DNA of 64,000 nucleotides from Nocardia vinacea (GCF_035920345.1 NZ_CP109149.1:1736001-1800000); one strand, 5' to 3'; positions 9,748-18,274 are shown, counted from the stretch's first letter. Notes: generated by a model from the sequence alone, not told the origin. Program-made: numbers and translations.

Positions 9748-9833
9748 GCTCTCCCTACGCCGGCATTACCCGGACAGGTTCATGCGGTCGGCGAAACGTG
9801 GGGTCCGCCCTCTCAGCCCGGCCGTGCCCGAGC
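9748..9833 (-). promoter_or_regulatory. TPP riboswitch (thi-box)
   Basis: On the minus strand the leader contains the conserved thi-box elements in order: GGGCTGAGAGGG, then ACCGCATGAACCTG, then GGGTAATGCCGGCGTAGGGA. GCTC at the 5' end pairs with GAGC at the 3' end as the outer stem P1. The 3' AGGGAGAG overlaps the probable ribosome site of the NCS1 gene, so ligand binding could hide it. Spacing and order fit the known aptamer. Confidence 0.92.
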
Positions 9834-10030
9834 TCCCGCGCTGGGTTATTCGGGCGAAATGCTACACCCGTGCACCGGCGCGCCGGGCCGCGCCTTCGGA
9901 CATTCCAGACAGGTTCCGCCGAGACGGCCCGAAAATCACGGCCGCCGTCCATACTGTCCGGTACCGACCTGGTTATTGCTCGGTTATCTGCCGCTCATCG
10001 CCCGCCTCGACCTGGAATGAGTACGCGCCC

Positions 10031-10309
10031 ATGATGCTGATTACCTTGCACGAGACCGTCCTCGCCCAACTCGGGGATCCGACGCCCGAGGCGCCGCCCA
10101 ATGCGGAGAAGATCCTGCAGATGGTCCGTTACCTGACTTGGTTTGTCCTGCTGTCGGGTGTCTGCGGAATCACCTACGCGGGTGGCAGATTCGCCTGGGA
10201 GAAGTGGAGTGGTGGCACCCTGGACTCGCCGAAGATGCTCGCCGGTGCGATGGCCGGTGGTGTCATCGCGACCAGTGCGGGCACCATAATGAACGCTATC
10301 GTCGGCTGA
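10031..10309 (+). CDS. Small two-helix membrane protein
   Basis: The 92-residue product has two hydrophobic segments (YLTWFVLLSGVCGITYAGG and MLAGAMAGGVIATSAGTIM) and a short charged linker. Size and topology resemble TrbC/VirB2-like or other small actinobacterial membrane proteins, but there is no diagnostic motif. The start is ATG 10031 or the ATG next to it; no strong ribosome site is seen. Its end overlaps the end of the convergent DUF72 gene by 14 bases. Function not assigned. Confidence 0.6.
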   Translation: MMLITLHETVLAQLGDPTPEAPPNAEKILQMVRYLTWFVLLSGVCGITYAGGRFAWEKWSGGTLDSPKMLAGAMAGGVIATSAGTIMNAIVG

Positions 10310-11102
10310 AATCCGTTGCGGGTGTTCGACTGACGGTGGCCCCGGCCGTGGCGGCGGCGCGCGCGAAGACGACCGCGTCGCGGACCGCCGCACCGCCGGG
10401 ATCATTGTTGAAGTAGACGTACACCTGCTCGCGATCCGACCACGTGTCGGCCAGCCGTCGCGCCCAACTGGTGAGTGCCGTGCGTCCGTAGCGCGGTGCG
10501 GGTGTCGCACGTCCGGAATGCAGTCGCAGATAGCCCCAGTCCGTTGTGCGCCACAGCGGCGCGACCGGCCGGGACTGGACATCGGCCCAACACAGCGTTG
10601 CGCCGCATTCCGTCAGCACGGCACGGACTTCGGGAATCCACCAGGAATCGTGCCTGGGTTCGACCGCGATCTGGACGTCGGGCGGAAAGCGGCGTAGGCA
10701 GGCGTCGAGCAGTGCCGGATCGACCCGCAGCGTGGGCGGAAGCTGCAACAGCACCGGCCCCAGCTTGTCGCCCAGCGCGCGGGCGTGCTCCATCAAACGT
10801 CCGACCGGTTCTTCGGGTTCGCGCAGCCGCTTGATGTGGGTGAGGAAGCGGCTGGCCTTGACCGCGAAACAGAAGTCCGGCGGTGTCCGGTCCCGCCATG
10901 CCGCAAAGGTCTCGCTGCTGGGCAGTCGATAGAAGGCATTGTTGCTCTCGACCGTCGCGAAGCCCGCGGCGTAGGTTTCGAGCCACACACGCTGCGGAAC
11001 GTTCGCCGGATACAGCACGTCGCGCCAGTCCCGGTACTGCCAACCCGATGTGCCGACGAGTAGGGGCATTCCTCCATCGAAGCACTTTCCGATGACCGCC
11101 AT
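10296..11102 (-). CDS. DUF72 family protein
   Basis: The N-terminus LLVGTSGWQYRDWRDVLYP and the block ESNNAFYRLPSSETFAAWRDRTPPDFCFAVKASRFLTHIKRL are diagnostic of DUF72, a TIM-barrel-like family of unknown function. Later blocks are LLQLPPTL, AVEPRHDSWW and YVYFNNDPGGAAVRDA. Length (268) is usual. An ATG at 11069 would match the typical family start better, but its GGAGG is only one base away. It is divergent from the membrane gene at 11144, with a short ACTAC-N5-GTAGT repeat (11107-11121) in the 41-bp spacer. Confidence 0.88.
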   Translation of the reverse strand: MAVIGKCFDGGMPLLVGTSGWQYRDWRDVLYPANVPQRVWLETYAAGFATVESNNAFYRLPSSETFAAWRDRTPPDFCFAVKASRFLTHIKRLREPEEPVGRLMEHARALGDKLGPVLLQLPPTLRVDPALLDACLRRFPPDVQIAVEPRHDSWWIPEVRAVLTECGATLCWADVQSRPVAPLWRTTDWGYLRLHSGRATPAPRYGRTALTSWARRLADTWSDREQVYVYFNNDPGGAAVRDAVVFARAAATAGATVSRTPATDFSRR

Positions 11103-11143
11103 CTCAACTACGCTGTGTAGTAGATACGGTCAGGGAGGGCGTG

Positions 11144-11611
11144 ATGAGCGAACAATCGGTGGTCGAGCGGCGAATCGACTGGACGCGGTGGAGTTTTCTG
11201 CAGTGGGCCGTCCTCGTGATCGGTGTGGTCCATATTGTGTGGGCGATCGCGGGGTGGATCGCCGAGCCCAGTTTCGAACTCGGCGAACACGCACCCGCGA
11301 CACCGGTACTCGGCATGGACTACAACGGCTGGCATGCGGTGGCCGGGCTACTGCTGTTCGGCCCCGCGCTGATCGTCGCGACCCGCAAGTCGTGGTCGGC
11401 CTGGTACTGCGTGCTCGCCGGAGTGGGCGGGGGATTCGCGGTCGGGGTGTGGGCGCTGTTCTCACACCATGTGCTGATCTTCAGCTTCCCGAGTCACATC
11501 ACCGACGCGATCGAGCACATGGTGACCGGTGCGACGCTGCTGGCGATCGTCGCCGTACAGGTCGTCCGGGACGGCGGCGTGCGTCCGGTATTCGGCCTGT
11601 CCGGTCAGTAG
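11144..11611 (+). CDS. Four-helix membrane protein, probably DUF4383-like
   Basis: The 155-residue protein has four hydrophobic segments, beginning FLQWAVLVIGVVHIVWAIAG and followed by WHAVAGLLLFGPALIV, SAWYCVLAGVGGGFAVGVWALF and HMVTGATLLAIVAVQVV. Layout and the His residues near the helix ends recall DUF4383 proteins; assignment is tentative. ATG 11144 follows AGGGAGGG closely, so it is preferred to the adjacent GTG 11141. Its 3' end overlaps that of the convergent GCS2 gene by seven bases. Confidence 0.65.
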   Translation: MSEQSVVERRIDWTRWSFLQWAVLVIGVVHIVWAIAGWIAEPSFELGEHAPATPVLGMDYNGWHAVAGLLLFGPALIVATRKSWSAWYCVLAGVGGGFAVGVWALFSHHVLIFSFPSHITDAIEHMVTGATLLAIVAVQVVRDGGVRPVFGLSGQ

Positions 11612-12708
11612 CACCCTTCGAGGGTGGCGCCGGCGACCACATCGATGACGTCGCTGACATCGTCGTGCGCGCGCATTGCGGTGCGTTGTCGCCGGGCGCC
11701 GTTACCACGCACAAGAACCGCTTTGACGGTATCGGCGACGAACTGCTGGTCACCCGACCGCTCGAGCGCGGGGGTGAGGTAGTCCACGAGCCCGGCGAGC
11801 AGGGTGTGGGCGGGAAGGGCGCGACCGCTGATCGTGTCGAGCCCGTCTCCGTCCAGGCCGGATCGGGCGGCCTTCCAATACGCGGCCCGCAAAACCTCCG
11901 CGGGCACCGGGGGCGGTGGCAGCCCGTCGTGTATCGCCGTCTGCGCCATGACGACGGCGGCGCGAATCAGCGTGGCCAACAACGCCGTTTCCTCCACCGT
12001 CGCCGGCACATCACTGACGCGCACCTCGACGGTCGGGTACGAGACCGAGGGCCGCACATCCCAATACACCATCGCCGTATCGAGAATGCTGCCGCTGGCC
12101 AACATCATCCGCACCATATCGTCGTAATCCGCGACCGAATCGAAGAACGGTGGGGGACCGGCACTCGGCCACCGCCGCCACATAATACTGCGCCAGCTGG
12201 CGTATCCGGTATCGGTGGCGCGGTAGACCGCGGAATTGGCCGTCAACGACAACAACACCGGTAACCAGGGCCGCAAATAATTCCCGACCCGCACCGCGAT
12301 ATCACGTGAAGGCACCCCGACATGGACATGGCAGCCGCACAAACCCTGCTCATGGGCGAGCAACCCGAAATGGTGTTCGATGAGTCGATAGCGTGGGGTA
12401 TCGGTTACCGGATACGCATCCGGCACCGTGGGCGGCACCGCCACCGCCAGCAACCGGGCACCGTTTTTCTCCGCGCAACTCGCCACGCTGCGGCGCAGTC
12501 GGCGCAGGTCATCCAGTAATTCGGGGGTCCGGGTATGCACCGCGGTATTGATCTCGACCTGACAGCGCGTCAACTCCAGCTGCAGATCGATGCCGACGTC
12601 GGCAGCCGCCGCCGCGACTTCGACATTCCGCGGACTCGGCGCACCCGTGATCGGATCCGCCAGAAGGAATTCCTCTTCCACGCCGACAGTGGGCAGGGCC
12701 GCGGCCAT
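11605..12708 (-). CDS. Carboxylate-amine ligase, glutamate-cysteine ligase type 2 (YbdK family)
   Basis: The 367-residue protein begins with TVGVEEEFLLADP, the acidic metal/ATP-binding start of the GCS2 family, and has ELTRCQVEINTAVHT, CGCHVHVGVPSRDIAVRVGNYLRPWLPVLLSLTANSA and WRSIMWRRWPSAGPP. These enzymes join the gamma-carboxyl of glutamate to an amine using ATP; cysteine is the usual textbook substrate, but YbdK-type members are weak glutamate-cysteine ligases and true substrates are often unknown. In mycothiol producers glutathione is absent, so a different gamma-glutamyl product is plausible. The next gene is divergent. Confidence 0.88.
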   Translation of the reverse strand: MAAALPTVGVEEEFLLADPITGAPSPRNVEVAAAAADVGIDLQLELTRCQVEINTAVHTRTPELLDDLRRLRRSVASCAEKNGARLLAVAVPPTVPDAYPVTDTPRYRLIEHHFGLLAHEQGLCGCHVHVGVPSRDIAVRVGNYLRPWLPVLLSLTANSAVYRATDTGYASWRSIMWRRWPSAGPPPFFDSVADYDDMVRMMLASGSILDTAMVYWDVRPSVSYPTVEVRVSDVPATVEETALLATLIRAAVVMAQTAIHDGLPPPPVPAEVLRAAYWKAARSGLDGDGLDTISGRALPAHTLLAGLVDYLTPALERSGDQQFVADTVKAVLVRGNGARRQRTAMRAHDDVSDVIDVVAGATLEGCY

Positions 12709-12820
12709 TACTGGAGTTTACTGCGCAAATCGCCGATCCGGACGGGTGCCGGAATCGTTTGAGCGCCCCCCGCCGGGGTAGGCCGACCGTAGTGAAGGAT
12801 CGGCGAGAAAGGGGCCCGGT

Positions 12821-13417
12821 ATGTCCGAGGAATTGCGCGGTGTGCGCGCATTGGTCATCACCGCGAATACCGGCGTCGAACACGACGAGCTGATGATGCC
12901 GCTGGACTGGTTGCGCGAACACGGCGCCGTCGCCGTGCACGCGACCCCCGAACGCGGCGAGGTACAGACTTTTCGACACGATGTCGACAAGGATGAGGTC
13001 GTGCAGCCGGATGCGGCGCTCAACGATCTCGAGGTCGACGATTTCGACCTGCTCGTCGTGCCGGGCGGAACTGTGAACGTGGACAAATTGCGCGTCTGTG
13101 ATCGCGCCGTGGAAGTCGCACAACAGTTCGTGCGTGCGGGCAAGCCCGTCGCGGCGATCTGCCACGGCCCATGGCTGCTCGTGGAGGCCGACGTCGTCGC
13201 GGGCAAGACCTTGACGTCCTATCACTCGCTGCGCACCGATGTCGTCAATGCCGAGGGGCGCTGGATCGATCGCGCTGTGGTGCGTTCCGACGAGAACGGC
13301 TGGCCGCTGATCACCTCCCGCAGTCCCGGCGACCTCACCGAATTCACCGACGCGATCGGCGCCGAGCTCACCGCGGCCCAGTCCGCCCAGGCCTTCGCCG
13401 GCGATGAAATCTTCTGA
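12821..13417 (+). CDS. PfpI/DJ-1 type glutamine-amidotransferase-like protein
   Basis: The 198-residue product has the PfpI fold: a VITANTGVEHDEL N-terminal strand, the DFDLLVVPGGTVNVDKLR block, and the nucleophile elbow AICHGPWLLVEADVVAGKTLTSY with the reactive Cys followed by His. Family members act as proteases, deglycases or general stress proteins. The ATG at 12821 is preceded by GAAAGGGG at a suitable distance. The PNPOx gene follows about 40 bases on in the same direction, so the two are probably co-transcribed. Confidence 0.88.
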   Translation: MSEELRGVRALVITANTGVEHDELMMPLDWLREHGAVAVHATPERGEVQTFRHDVDKDEVVQPDAALNDLEVDDFDLLVVPGGTVNVDKLRVCDRAVEVAQQFVRAGKPVAAICHGPWLLVEADVVAGKTLTSYHSLRTDVVNAEGRWIDRAVVRSDENGWPLITSRSPGDLTEFTDAIGAELTAAQSAQAFAGDEIF

Positions 13418-13455
13418 CACCGGTGAGTTCCCCGGACACGGAGCGTCCTACTGAT

Positions 13456-13986
13456 ATGGACACAATCAACCTCGCCGACCGCTACGAGCTGCCGCCGATC
13501 GACTGGGACAGCATTCGCAAACGACTCGACGCGGGCATCGAACAAGCCCCCGGCACCGGCGGACTCGACCGGCACACCTGCTGGCTGACCACGATCAATC
13601 CCGACGGCAGCCCGCACGTCACCGCCGTCGGCGCGCTCTGGGTGGACGGCGCCTTCTGGTTCACCACCGGCGCCCGAAGCCGCAAGGGCCGCAACCTGGC
13701 TCGCGATCCGCGCTGCTCGATGAGCGTGGCCACCCACGAATTCGATCTGGTCGTGGATGGCACCGCGACCAGGATCGCCGATCCCGCCGCCGTCGCCGAT
13801 ATGGCCCGGCGCTGGGCCGACGGCGGCTGGCCCTGTCGCATCGACGACACCGGCGAGGCGCTCACCGCTGAATACAGCGCCCCCTCCGCGGGCCCGCCGC
13901 CTTGGCACGTGTACCGCCTGACCGCGCTCACCGCCACGGCGCTGTCCACTGTGGAACCCGGCGGCGCGACCCGCTGGCGGTTCTGA
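13456..13986 (+). CDS. Pyridoxamine 5'-phosphate oxidase-like flavin/F420-binding protein
   Basis: The 176-residue protein has the split-barrel PNPOx core: WLTTINPDGSPHVTAVGALWVDGAFWFTTG followed by RSRKGRNLARDPRCSMSV and the acidic FDLVVDGTATRIAD. Such proteins bind FMN or F420 and reduce or oxidise small molecules, but the real substrate is unknown. I chose ATG 13456, with GGAG about 11 bases upstream, over the GTG at 13423, which has no ribosome site. It lies between the PfpI gene and the MmyB-type regulator. Confidence 0.82.
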   Translation: MDTINLADRYELPPIDWDSIRKRLDAGIEQAPGTGGLDRHTCWLTTINPDGSPHVTAVGALWVDGAFWFTTGARSRKGRNLARDPRCSMSVATHEFDLVVDGTATRIADPAAVADMARRWADGGWPCRIDDTGEALTAEYSAPSAGPPPWHVYRLTALTATALSTVEPGGATRWRF

Positions 13987-14000
13987 GTCGCCGCACGTCC

Positions 14001-14017
14001 ATTACCCGTCAGGTAAT
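14001..14017. promoter_or_regulatory. ATTACC-N5-GGTAAT palindrome, candidate MmyB-type operator
   Basis: A perfect 6-bp inverted repeat with a 5-bp spacer lies 35 bases before the XRE regulator start and just behind the PNPOx stop. Operators of this kind upstream of MmyB-type regulators are expected for autoregulation. Position and symmetry are seen; binding is inferred. Confidence 0.6.
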
Positions 14018-14052
14018 CGTGCCGGAGCCGCAGGCTTCGTAGGATCGGCAGG

Positions 14053-14829
14053 GTGAGTACGCAGACAGCCGGTGACCTGTTGCGCCACTGGCGGCTCGAG
14101 CGCAGGCTCAGCCAGCTGGAATTGGCCGGGCGCGCCGAAACCTCCGCGCGGCATCTGAGCTTCATCGAAACGGGTCGCGCGAATCCCAGCCGCACCATGC
14201 TCGTGCACCTGTGCGAGCAGTTGGAGATCCCATTGCGGGAACGCAATCGGCTGCTCCTCGCGGCCGGATTCGCACCCGCCTACGCCGAACCATCCCTCGA
14301 TACGCCCGCGATGGATGCGGTGCGCGGTGCGATACGCCAAATCCTCGCGGGCCACGACCCCTATCCCGCGCTGGCCATCGACCAGAGCTGGAATATGATC
14401 GACGCCAATTCCGGTGTGGCACTGCTGTTGACGGGCATCGACCCGAAACTGCTCACCGCGCCGGTCAATGCCCTGCACCTGAGCCTGCACCCCGACGGTA
14501 TGGCCGACCGCATCATCAATCTCGCCGAATGGCGCGGCCATATCTTCGAACGCCTGTCCCGGCAGATCGAAGTCACCGGTTCGCCCGAGCTGATCGAGCT
14601 CCGCGAGGAACTGCGCGAATATCCCGGCGGCACAGTCGATCTCACCCTCCCCGAACCGGACCAGGCCGTGGTGCCGCTCCGCCTGCGCCACGAAGACCAC
14701 GAACTGTCGTTCATCAGCGTCACCACAGTCTTCGGCACACCGATGAACGTGACTGTCGCCGAACTCGCCATCGAATCGTTCTTCCCGGCCGATGACGAGA
14801 CGAAGAAGCGCCTCAACGCCGCATCGTGA
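14053..14829 (+). CDS. XRE helix-turn-helix regulator with MmyB-like C-terminal domain
   Basis: The N-terminal HTH reads LLRHWRLERRLSQLELAGRAETSARHLSFIETGRANPS. The C-terminal MmyB-like domain (PALAIDQSWNMIDANSGVALLL, then HPDGMADRIINLAEWRGHIFERL) resembles the PAS-like ligand pocket thought to bind fatty acids. Such regulators commonly govern a neighbouring oxidoreductase. Length 258 is typical. The GTG at 14053 follows CAGG closely. A palindrome (14001-14017) in the preceding spacer is the likely operator; the PNPOx gene or the regulator itself may be its target. Confidence 0.88.
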   Translation: MSTQTAGDLLRHWRLERRLSQLELAGRAETSARHLSFIETGRANPSRTMLVHLCEQLEIPLRERNRLLLAAGFAPAYAEPSLDTPAMDAVRGAIRQILAGHDPYPALAIDQSWNMIDANSGVALLLTGIDPKLLTAPVNALHLSLHPDGMADRIINLAEWRGHIFERLSRQIEVTGSPELIELREELREYPGGTVDLTLPEPDQAVVPLRLRHEDHELSFISVTTVFGTPMNVTVAELAIESFFPADDETKKRLNAAS

Positions 14830-15195
14830 CGAGCAGGCGTCGCGCCGTGTGCGTGATCGATGCCGGTGACAGGCTGATTGCTCCGGCATCCGGCATGGCC
14901 GAGCCGAGTGCGCCTGCGCTGGACCGAGCGCACGGCTGCGATGCGCGCTGTTGCCTCCGGAGACTTCCCGGCATGATCGAAGCGGAACCGACGAATCGAC
15001 GCTGCACGTCAGCGCGAGCAGGCCGGACCAATTGCTGCGAACAACACACGGGCGCAGCGCATTCGGGTCGCGGCAGCCTGCGGGAGCTCGGCTCGGTGAT
15101 CTCGGACGCGGGCAACTCGGCGTGGACCGACGGACTCTCTTCGCTGAAGTGGGCGCCGGGCGGGGTAGGTTCGGGAGCGTGGGCAGGGGATCGAA
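14830..15195. other. Spacer without a recognisable gene
   Basis: About 370 bases with no protein-like frame. A GTG-starting frame on the plus strand from 14826 is only moderately long and of skewed Arg/Gly composition, so I treat it as chance. The only feature seen is AGGGGA near 15184, which serves the fructosamine-kinase-like gene that follows. Confidence 0.5.
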
Positions 15196-16050
15196 GTGAC
15201 GGGCGCGGCGAATCTCGCGGCACTGGTCGGCGTGAGGGTGGATTCGATCACCGATCTGGGATCACATCATTCGTGGACGTTGCATCGGGCAGTACTCGGC
15301 GACGGTCGCGAGGTCTTCGTGAAGGCCGCGCACGACCAGGCGCCGGTATTCGCGGCGGAGGCGGCGGGGCTGCGGTGGCTCGCCGCGCTCGCGCCGGAGT
15401 TGGTGCCCGAGGTGCTGGCTGTCGATGACGGGATGCTGGTGCTGCCCTGGGTTTCGGCGGCCGCGCCGACCGCATCGGCCGCGGAGCGTTTCGGGCGCGA
15501 ACTTGCTGCGCTGCACGCGGTTTCGGCGGGATCCTTCGGTGCGCCGTGGTCGGGTTGGATTGCCGATCTGCCGCTGGACAACACCCAGATCGACGGTTCA
15601 TGGGCGCGCTGGTACGCCGACTATCGCCTCGCGCCCTACCTACCGCGTGCAGCCGCCGATCTCGGTCGCGACGGAATTCGGTTGCTGGAAAGCGTGATCG
15701 AAAACATCGAAACCCTCGCGGGCCCACCCGAACCACCCAGCCGCATCCACGGCGATCTGTGGTCCGGCAATGTCCTGTGGACCGCCGACCGCGCGCTCGT
15801 CATCGACCCCGCCGCCCACGGCGGTCATCGTGAAACCGACCTCGCCATGCTCGCCCTCTTCGGCGCCCCACACCTGGACCGAATCCGCGCCGCCTACCAC
15901 GAAACCCACCCGCTTGCCGATGGCTGGCGCAACCGCATCCCGCTGCACCAGCTGCACCCACTCCTCGTGCACGTCGTCCTCTTCGGCGGCTCCTACCGAT
16001 CCCAAACCCTCGCTGCCGCCTCGGCCGCCCTCGCCGCATCGCACCCGTAA
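15196..16050 (+). CDS. Fructosamine kinase / ketosamine-3-kinase family protein
   Basis: This is an aminoglycoside-phosphotransferase-fold kinase of the fructosamine kinase family. Visible are VFVKAAHDQAPVFAAEAAGLRWLAA (ATP-binding Lys and helix C), the long insert ending SWARWYADYRLAPYL, and the catalytic loop IHGDLWSGNVLW followed by VIDPAAHGGHRETDLAML. Members phosphorylate ketosamines so that glycated proteins are repaired. Length 284 is normal. The GTG at 15196 is preceded by AGGGGATCGAA. Neighbours give no further hint. Confidence 0.87.
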   Translation: MTGAANLAALVGVRVDSITDLGSHHSWTLHRAVLGDGREVFVKAAHDQAPVFAAEAAGLRWLAALAPELVPEVLAVDDGMLVLPWVSAAAPTASAAERFGRELAALHAVSAGSFGAPWSGWIADLPLDNTQIDGSWARWYADYRLAPYLPRAAADLGRDGIRLLESVIENIETLAGPPEPPSRIHGDLWSGNVLWTADRALVIDPAAHGGHRETDLAMLALFGAPHLDRIRAAYHETHPLADGWRNRIPLHQLHPLLVHVVLFGGSYRSQTLAAASAALAASHP

Positions 16051-16234
16051 AACGAAAATCGAGGACGATCTCCGAGACCAAGTATCTGCGCCGTGGCCAC
16101 CAGATGTCGTCCTCGGGCCGCATCGCGCGCACGACCTCGTGCCGAGCGCGCCGACCGTGATGCACGCATGCGGCTCAGTGGTGGCGTTGTGCGCTGAATG
16201 ATCACAAGATGCGGATGGCCGCACCCTTTGGGAC

Positions 16235-17119
16235 TCAGCGGCGCAAGGCGCTCTCCTGTTGCATATGCGAGAGCTTTTCGGGGTTGCGAACGGAGTAGAT
16301 GCCGGTGATGAGGCCGTCGTCGATGCGCACCGCCATGACCGTATCGAGCTCGTCGTCGAGCCGTATAACCAGTGCCGGGTAGCCATTGACCTCGGCCGGT
16401 CGCAGCGACAAGGCAGCAGTGATTCTGCCTGGGAAGGCGGCCAGCAGGCGTGCCACTTTCTCGGCTCCCGTGACGGGCCGCGGCAGGGCTTGTTTGATTC
16501 CGCCACCATCACCCAGGAGCACGACATCGGGCGCGAGCATATCGAGCAGACCCTGTATGTCGCCGTTTTCGACCGCCCGCTGGAACGCCGCGAGCACGTC
16601 TCGGGTTTGGGCCGCCGAAACCGGCCCGCGAGGTCGGCGCGCGGCCACATGTGCTCGGGCACGGTGGCCGATCTGACGGACCGCGGCCGGGGTTTTATCG
16701 ACGGCTTCGGCGATCTCGTCGTAGGGCAGATCGAACACCTCGCGCAGTACGAATACCGCGCGCTCGGTCGGGGCGAGTGTCTCGAGTACCAGCAGCATCG
16801 CCATGGAGACGTTCTCGGCGAGTTCGACATCATCGGCGACGTCGGGTGTGGTCAGCAGTGGTTCGGGCAGCCAGGGGCCGATGTAGGACTCTTTGCGGCG
16901 TCCGAGTGTGCGCAGCCGGTCGAGCGACTGGCGTGTCGTGATCCGGACCAGGTAGGCCCGGTGGTCCTGCACGGTGTCGAGGTCGACGCCAGCCCAGCGT
17001 AGCCAGGTTTCCTGCAGGACGTCTTCGGCGTCGGCGGCCGAGCCGAGCATTTCGTAGGCGACGGTGAAGAGCAGGTTGCGGTGGGTGACGAAGACTTCGG
17101 TGGCAGGATCCACGCTCAC
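16235..17119 (-). CDS. ECF41-type sigma factor with SnoaL-like C-terminus (copy 1)
   Basis: Sigma region 2 (FVTHRNLLFTVAYEMLGSAADAEDVLQETWLRW) and region 4 (LPYDEIAEAVDKTPAAVRQIGHRARAHV) are followed by the SnoaL-like domain with PDVVLLGDGGG and a terminal SVRNPEKLSHM motif, the ECF41 hallmarks. It is a close paralog of the gene at 36082-37014. The frame extends to a GTG at 17200, but the paralog's start context (GGAGCC then ATG) is also present here and is out of frame, so the N-terminus seems shifted; GTG 17119 is my guess. No AhpD-like partner adjoins this copy; it follows the LLM oxidoreductase gene. Confidence 0.82.
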   Translation of the reverse strand: MSVDPATEVFVTHRNLLFTVAYEMLGSAADAEDVLQETWLRWAGVDLDTVQDHRAYLVRITTRQSLDRLRTLGRRKESYIGPWLPEPLLTTPDVADDVELAENVSMAMLLVLETLAPTERAVFVLREVFDLPYDEIAEAVDKTPAAVRQIGHRARAHVAARRPRGPVSAAQTRDVLAAFQRAVENGDIQGLLDMLAPDVVLLGDGGGIKQALPRPVTGAEKVARLLAAFPGRITAALSLRPAEVNGYPALVIRLDDELDTVMAVRIDDGLITGIYSVRNPEKLSHMQQESALRR

Positions 17120-17229
17120 GACTGTGCCCCCGGCATCCGGAAGTGTGTGGCCATGGGTGGCTCCTGTCTCTTGGATCTCGACTGCGTCATTCTGTGACAC
17201 CAGGCTCTTGTGACGGGCCTCACCCCGGT

Positions 17230-18102
17230 TCAGCTCGTCTTCGCGATGACCTTCTCCGCGAACCGGGACAGGTGCGCGATCTTGGTGTCCAGCGATTCGG
17301 TATCGGGTTCGGTGGTGTAGGGGTAGCGGAAGCCGACGATCACGTCGGTGACGCCCTTGTCCTCCAACCGCTTCACACCATCGACGGTGAACCCGTCCAG
17401 TGAGATGACATGGATCTCGAAATCCTTGCGGGTGCCGTATTCGGCACGCAGTACGTCGAGTTTCGCGAGCAGCCGGTCGAGTTCGGCCGGATCGCCGCCG
17501 GCATGCATCCAGCCATCACCGCGCTGAGCTGCGCGCCGCAATGCCGGGCCGCTGTGTCCGCCGATGAGGATGGGAATCGGCTCGGTAGGCACCGGGCTGA
17601 TCTTGATGGGCGGCAGATCGTAGAACTCCCCGTGGTATTCGAAATAGCCACCCGCGGTGAGCCCGCGCACGATATCGATGCACTCGTCCATGCGCGCGCC
17701 GCGGCGTTCGAACGGCACACCCATGATTTCGAAATCATCCGGCCATGGACTGATGCCGACGCCGAACCCGAACCGGTTCCCGCTCAGTGCCGCGATCGAG
17801 GCGGCCTGCTTGGCCACCAGCACCGGTGGGCGGATGGGCAGCTTCACCACGAAGGGCGTCAGCCGCAGCCTCGTCGTGGCCGCCGCGATGGCCGCCGACA
17901 GTACGAAGGCCTCGATGAACGGTTTGTCCTCCAGGAACTCGCGATTGCCGTCGGGGGTGTACGGATAGGTGGCGTCGGATTCCTTCGGATAGGCCACACT
18001 GTCGGCGATCGTCATCGACGTGTACCCGGCTGCCTCCGCAGCCTGTGCCAGCGGAACATAGAAGGTCGGGTCCGTCATCGTCTCGGCATAGGTGAATCGC
18101 AT
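17230..18102 (-). CDS. LLM-class flavin/F420-dependent oxidoreductase
   Basis: A luciferase-like TIM barrel of 290 residues: MRFTYAETMTDPTFYVPLAQ at the N-terminus, then TTRLRLTPFVVKLPIRPPVLVAKQAASIAALSGNRFGFGVGISPWPDDFEIMG and VPTEPIPILIGGHSGPALRRAAQRGDGWM. These blocks are typical of actinobacterial LLM enzymes, many using F420. ATG 18102 is chosen because GGAAGG lies upstream; an earlier in-frame ATG at 18174 is inside the preceding small gene. It is translationally coupled to that small gene and to the VOC gene. Substrate unknown. Confidence 0.86.
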   Translation of the reverse strand: MRFTYAETMTDPTFYVPLAQAAEAAGYTSMTIADSVAYPKESDATYPYTPDGNREFLEDKPFIEAFVLSAAIAAATTRLRLTPFVVKLPIRPPVLVAKQAASIAALSGNRFGFGVGISPWPDDFEIMGVPFERRGARMDECIDIVRGLTAGGYFEYHGEFYDLPPIKISPVPTEPIPILIGGHSGPALRRAAQRGDGWMHAGGDPAELDRLLAKLDVLRAEYGTRKDFEIHVISLDGFTVDGVKRLEDKGVTDVIVGFRYPYTTEPDTESLDTKIAHLSRFAEKVIAKTS

Positions 18103-18103
18103 C

Positions 18104-18274
18104 TCAATCGCCTTCCATACTTTCGGCGCCGTGCGCCCTGTTCGATGCGGCGGATAGGCCCGCCGCGTGTGCACCCGCGCGTCGCCCGAAGTAGGAGGCC
18201 TCGCCCGCCTCCGCGGTCACATCCCACTCGACCGGTTCGGTAATGAGCTGGGGGAGTTCGGTTTCTACGTCCAT
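18104..18274 (-). CDS. Small coupled protein of 56 residues
   Basis: This short frame begins at an ATG that overlaps the VOC stop (ATGGACGTAG) and ends with TGA one base before the LLM start codon, so it fills the gap exactly. It is acidic at the N-terminus (MDVETELPQLITEPVEWDVT) and continues AEAGEASYFGRRAGAHAAGL. Coupling at both ends is unlikely for a chance frame. I do not recognise a family; it could be a small subunit, or a remnant of a larger enzyme. Confidence 0.5.
   Translation of the reverse strand: MDVETELPQLITEPVEWDVTAEAGEASYFGRRAGAHAAGLSAASNRAHGAESMEGD

Noticed and set aside
9467..10030. Open frame joining the riboswitch region to the small membrane gene
   Set aside because: It runs antisense through the NCS1 gene and riboswitch; only the part from 10031 has membrane-protein character.
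17212..17230. ECF41-type promoter before copy 1 of the sigma factor
   Set aside because: TGTCACA-like text exists at 17193-17200, but no CGTC follows at 16-18 bases, so it was not called.
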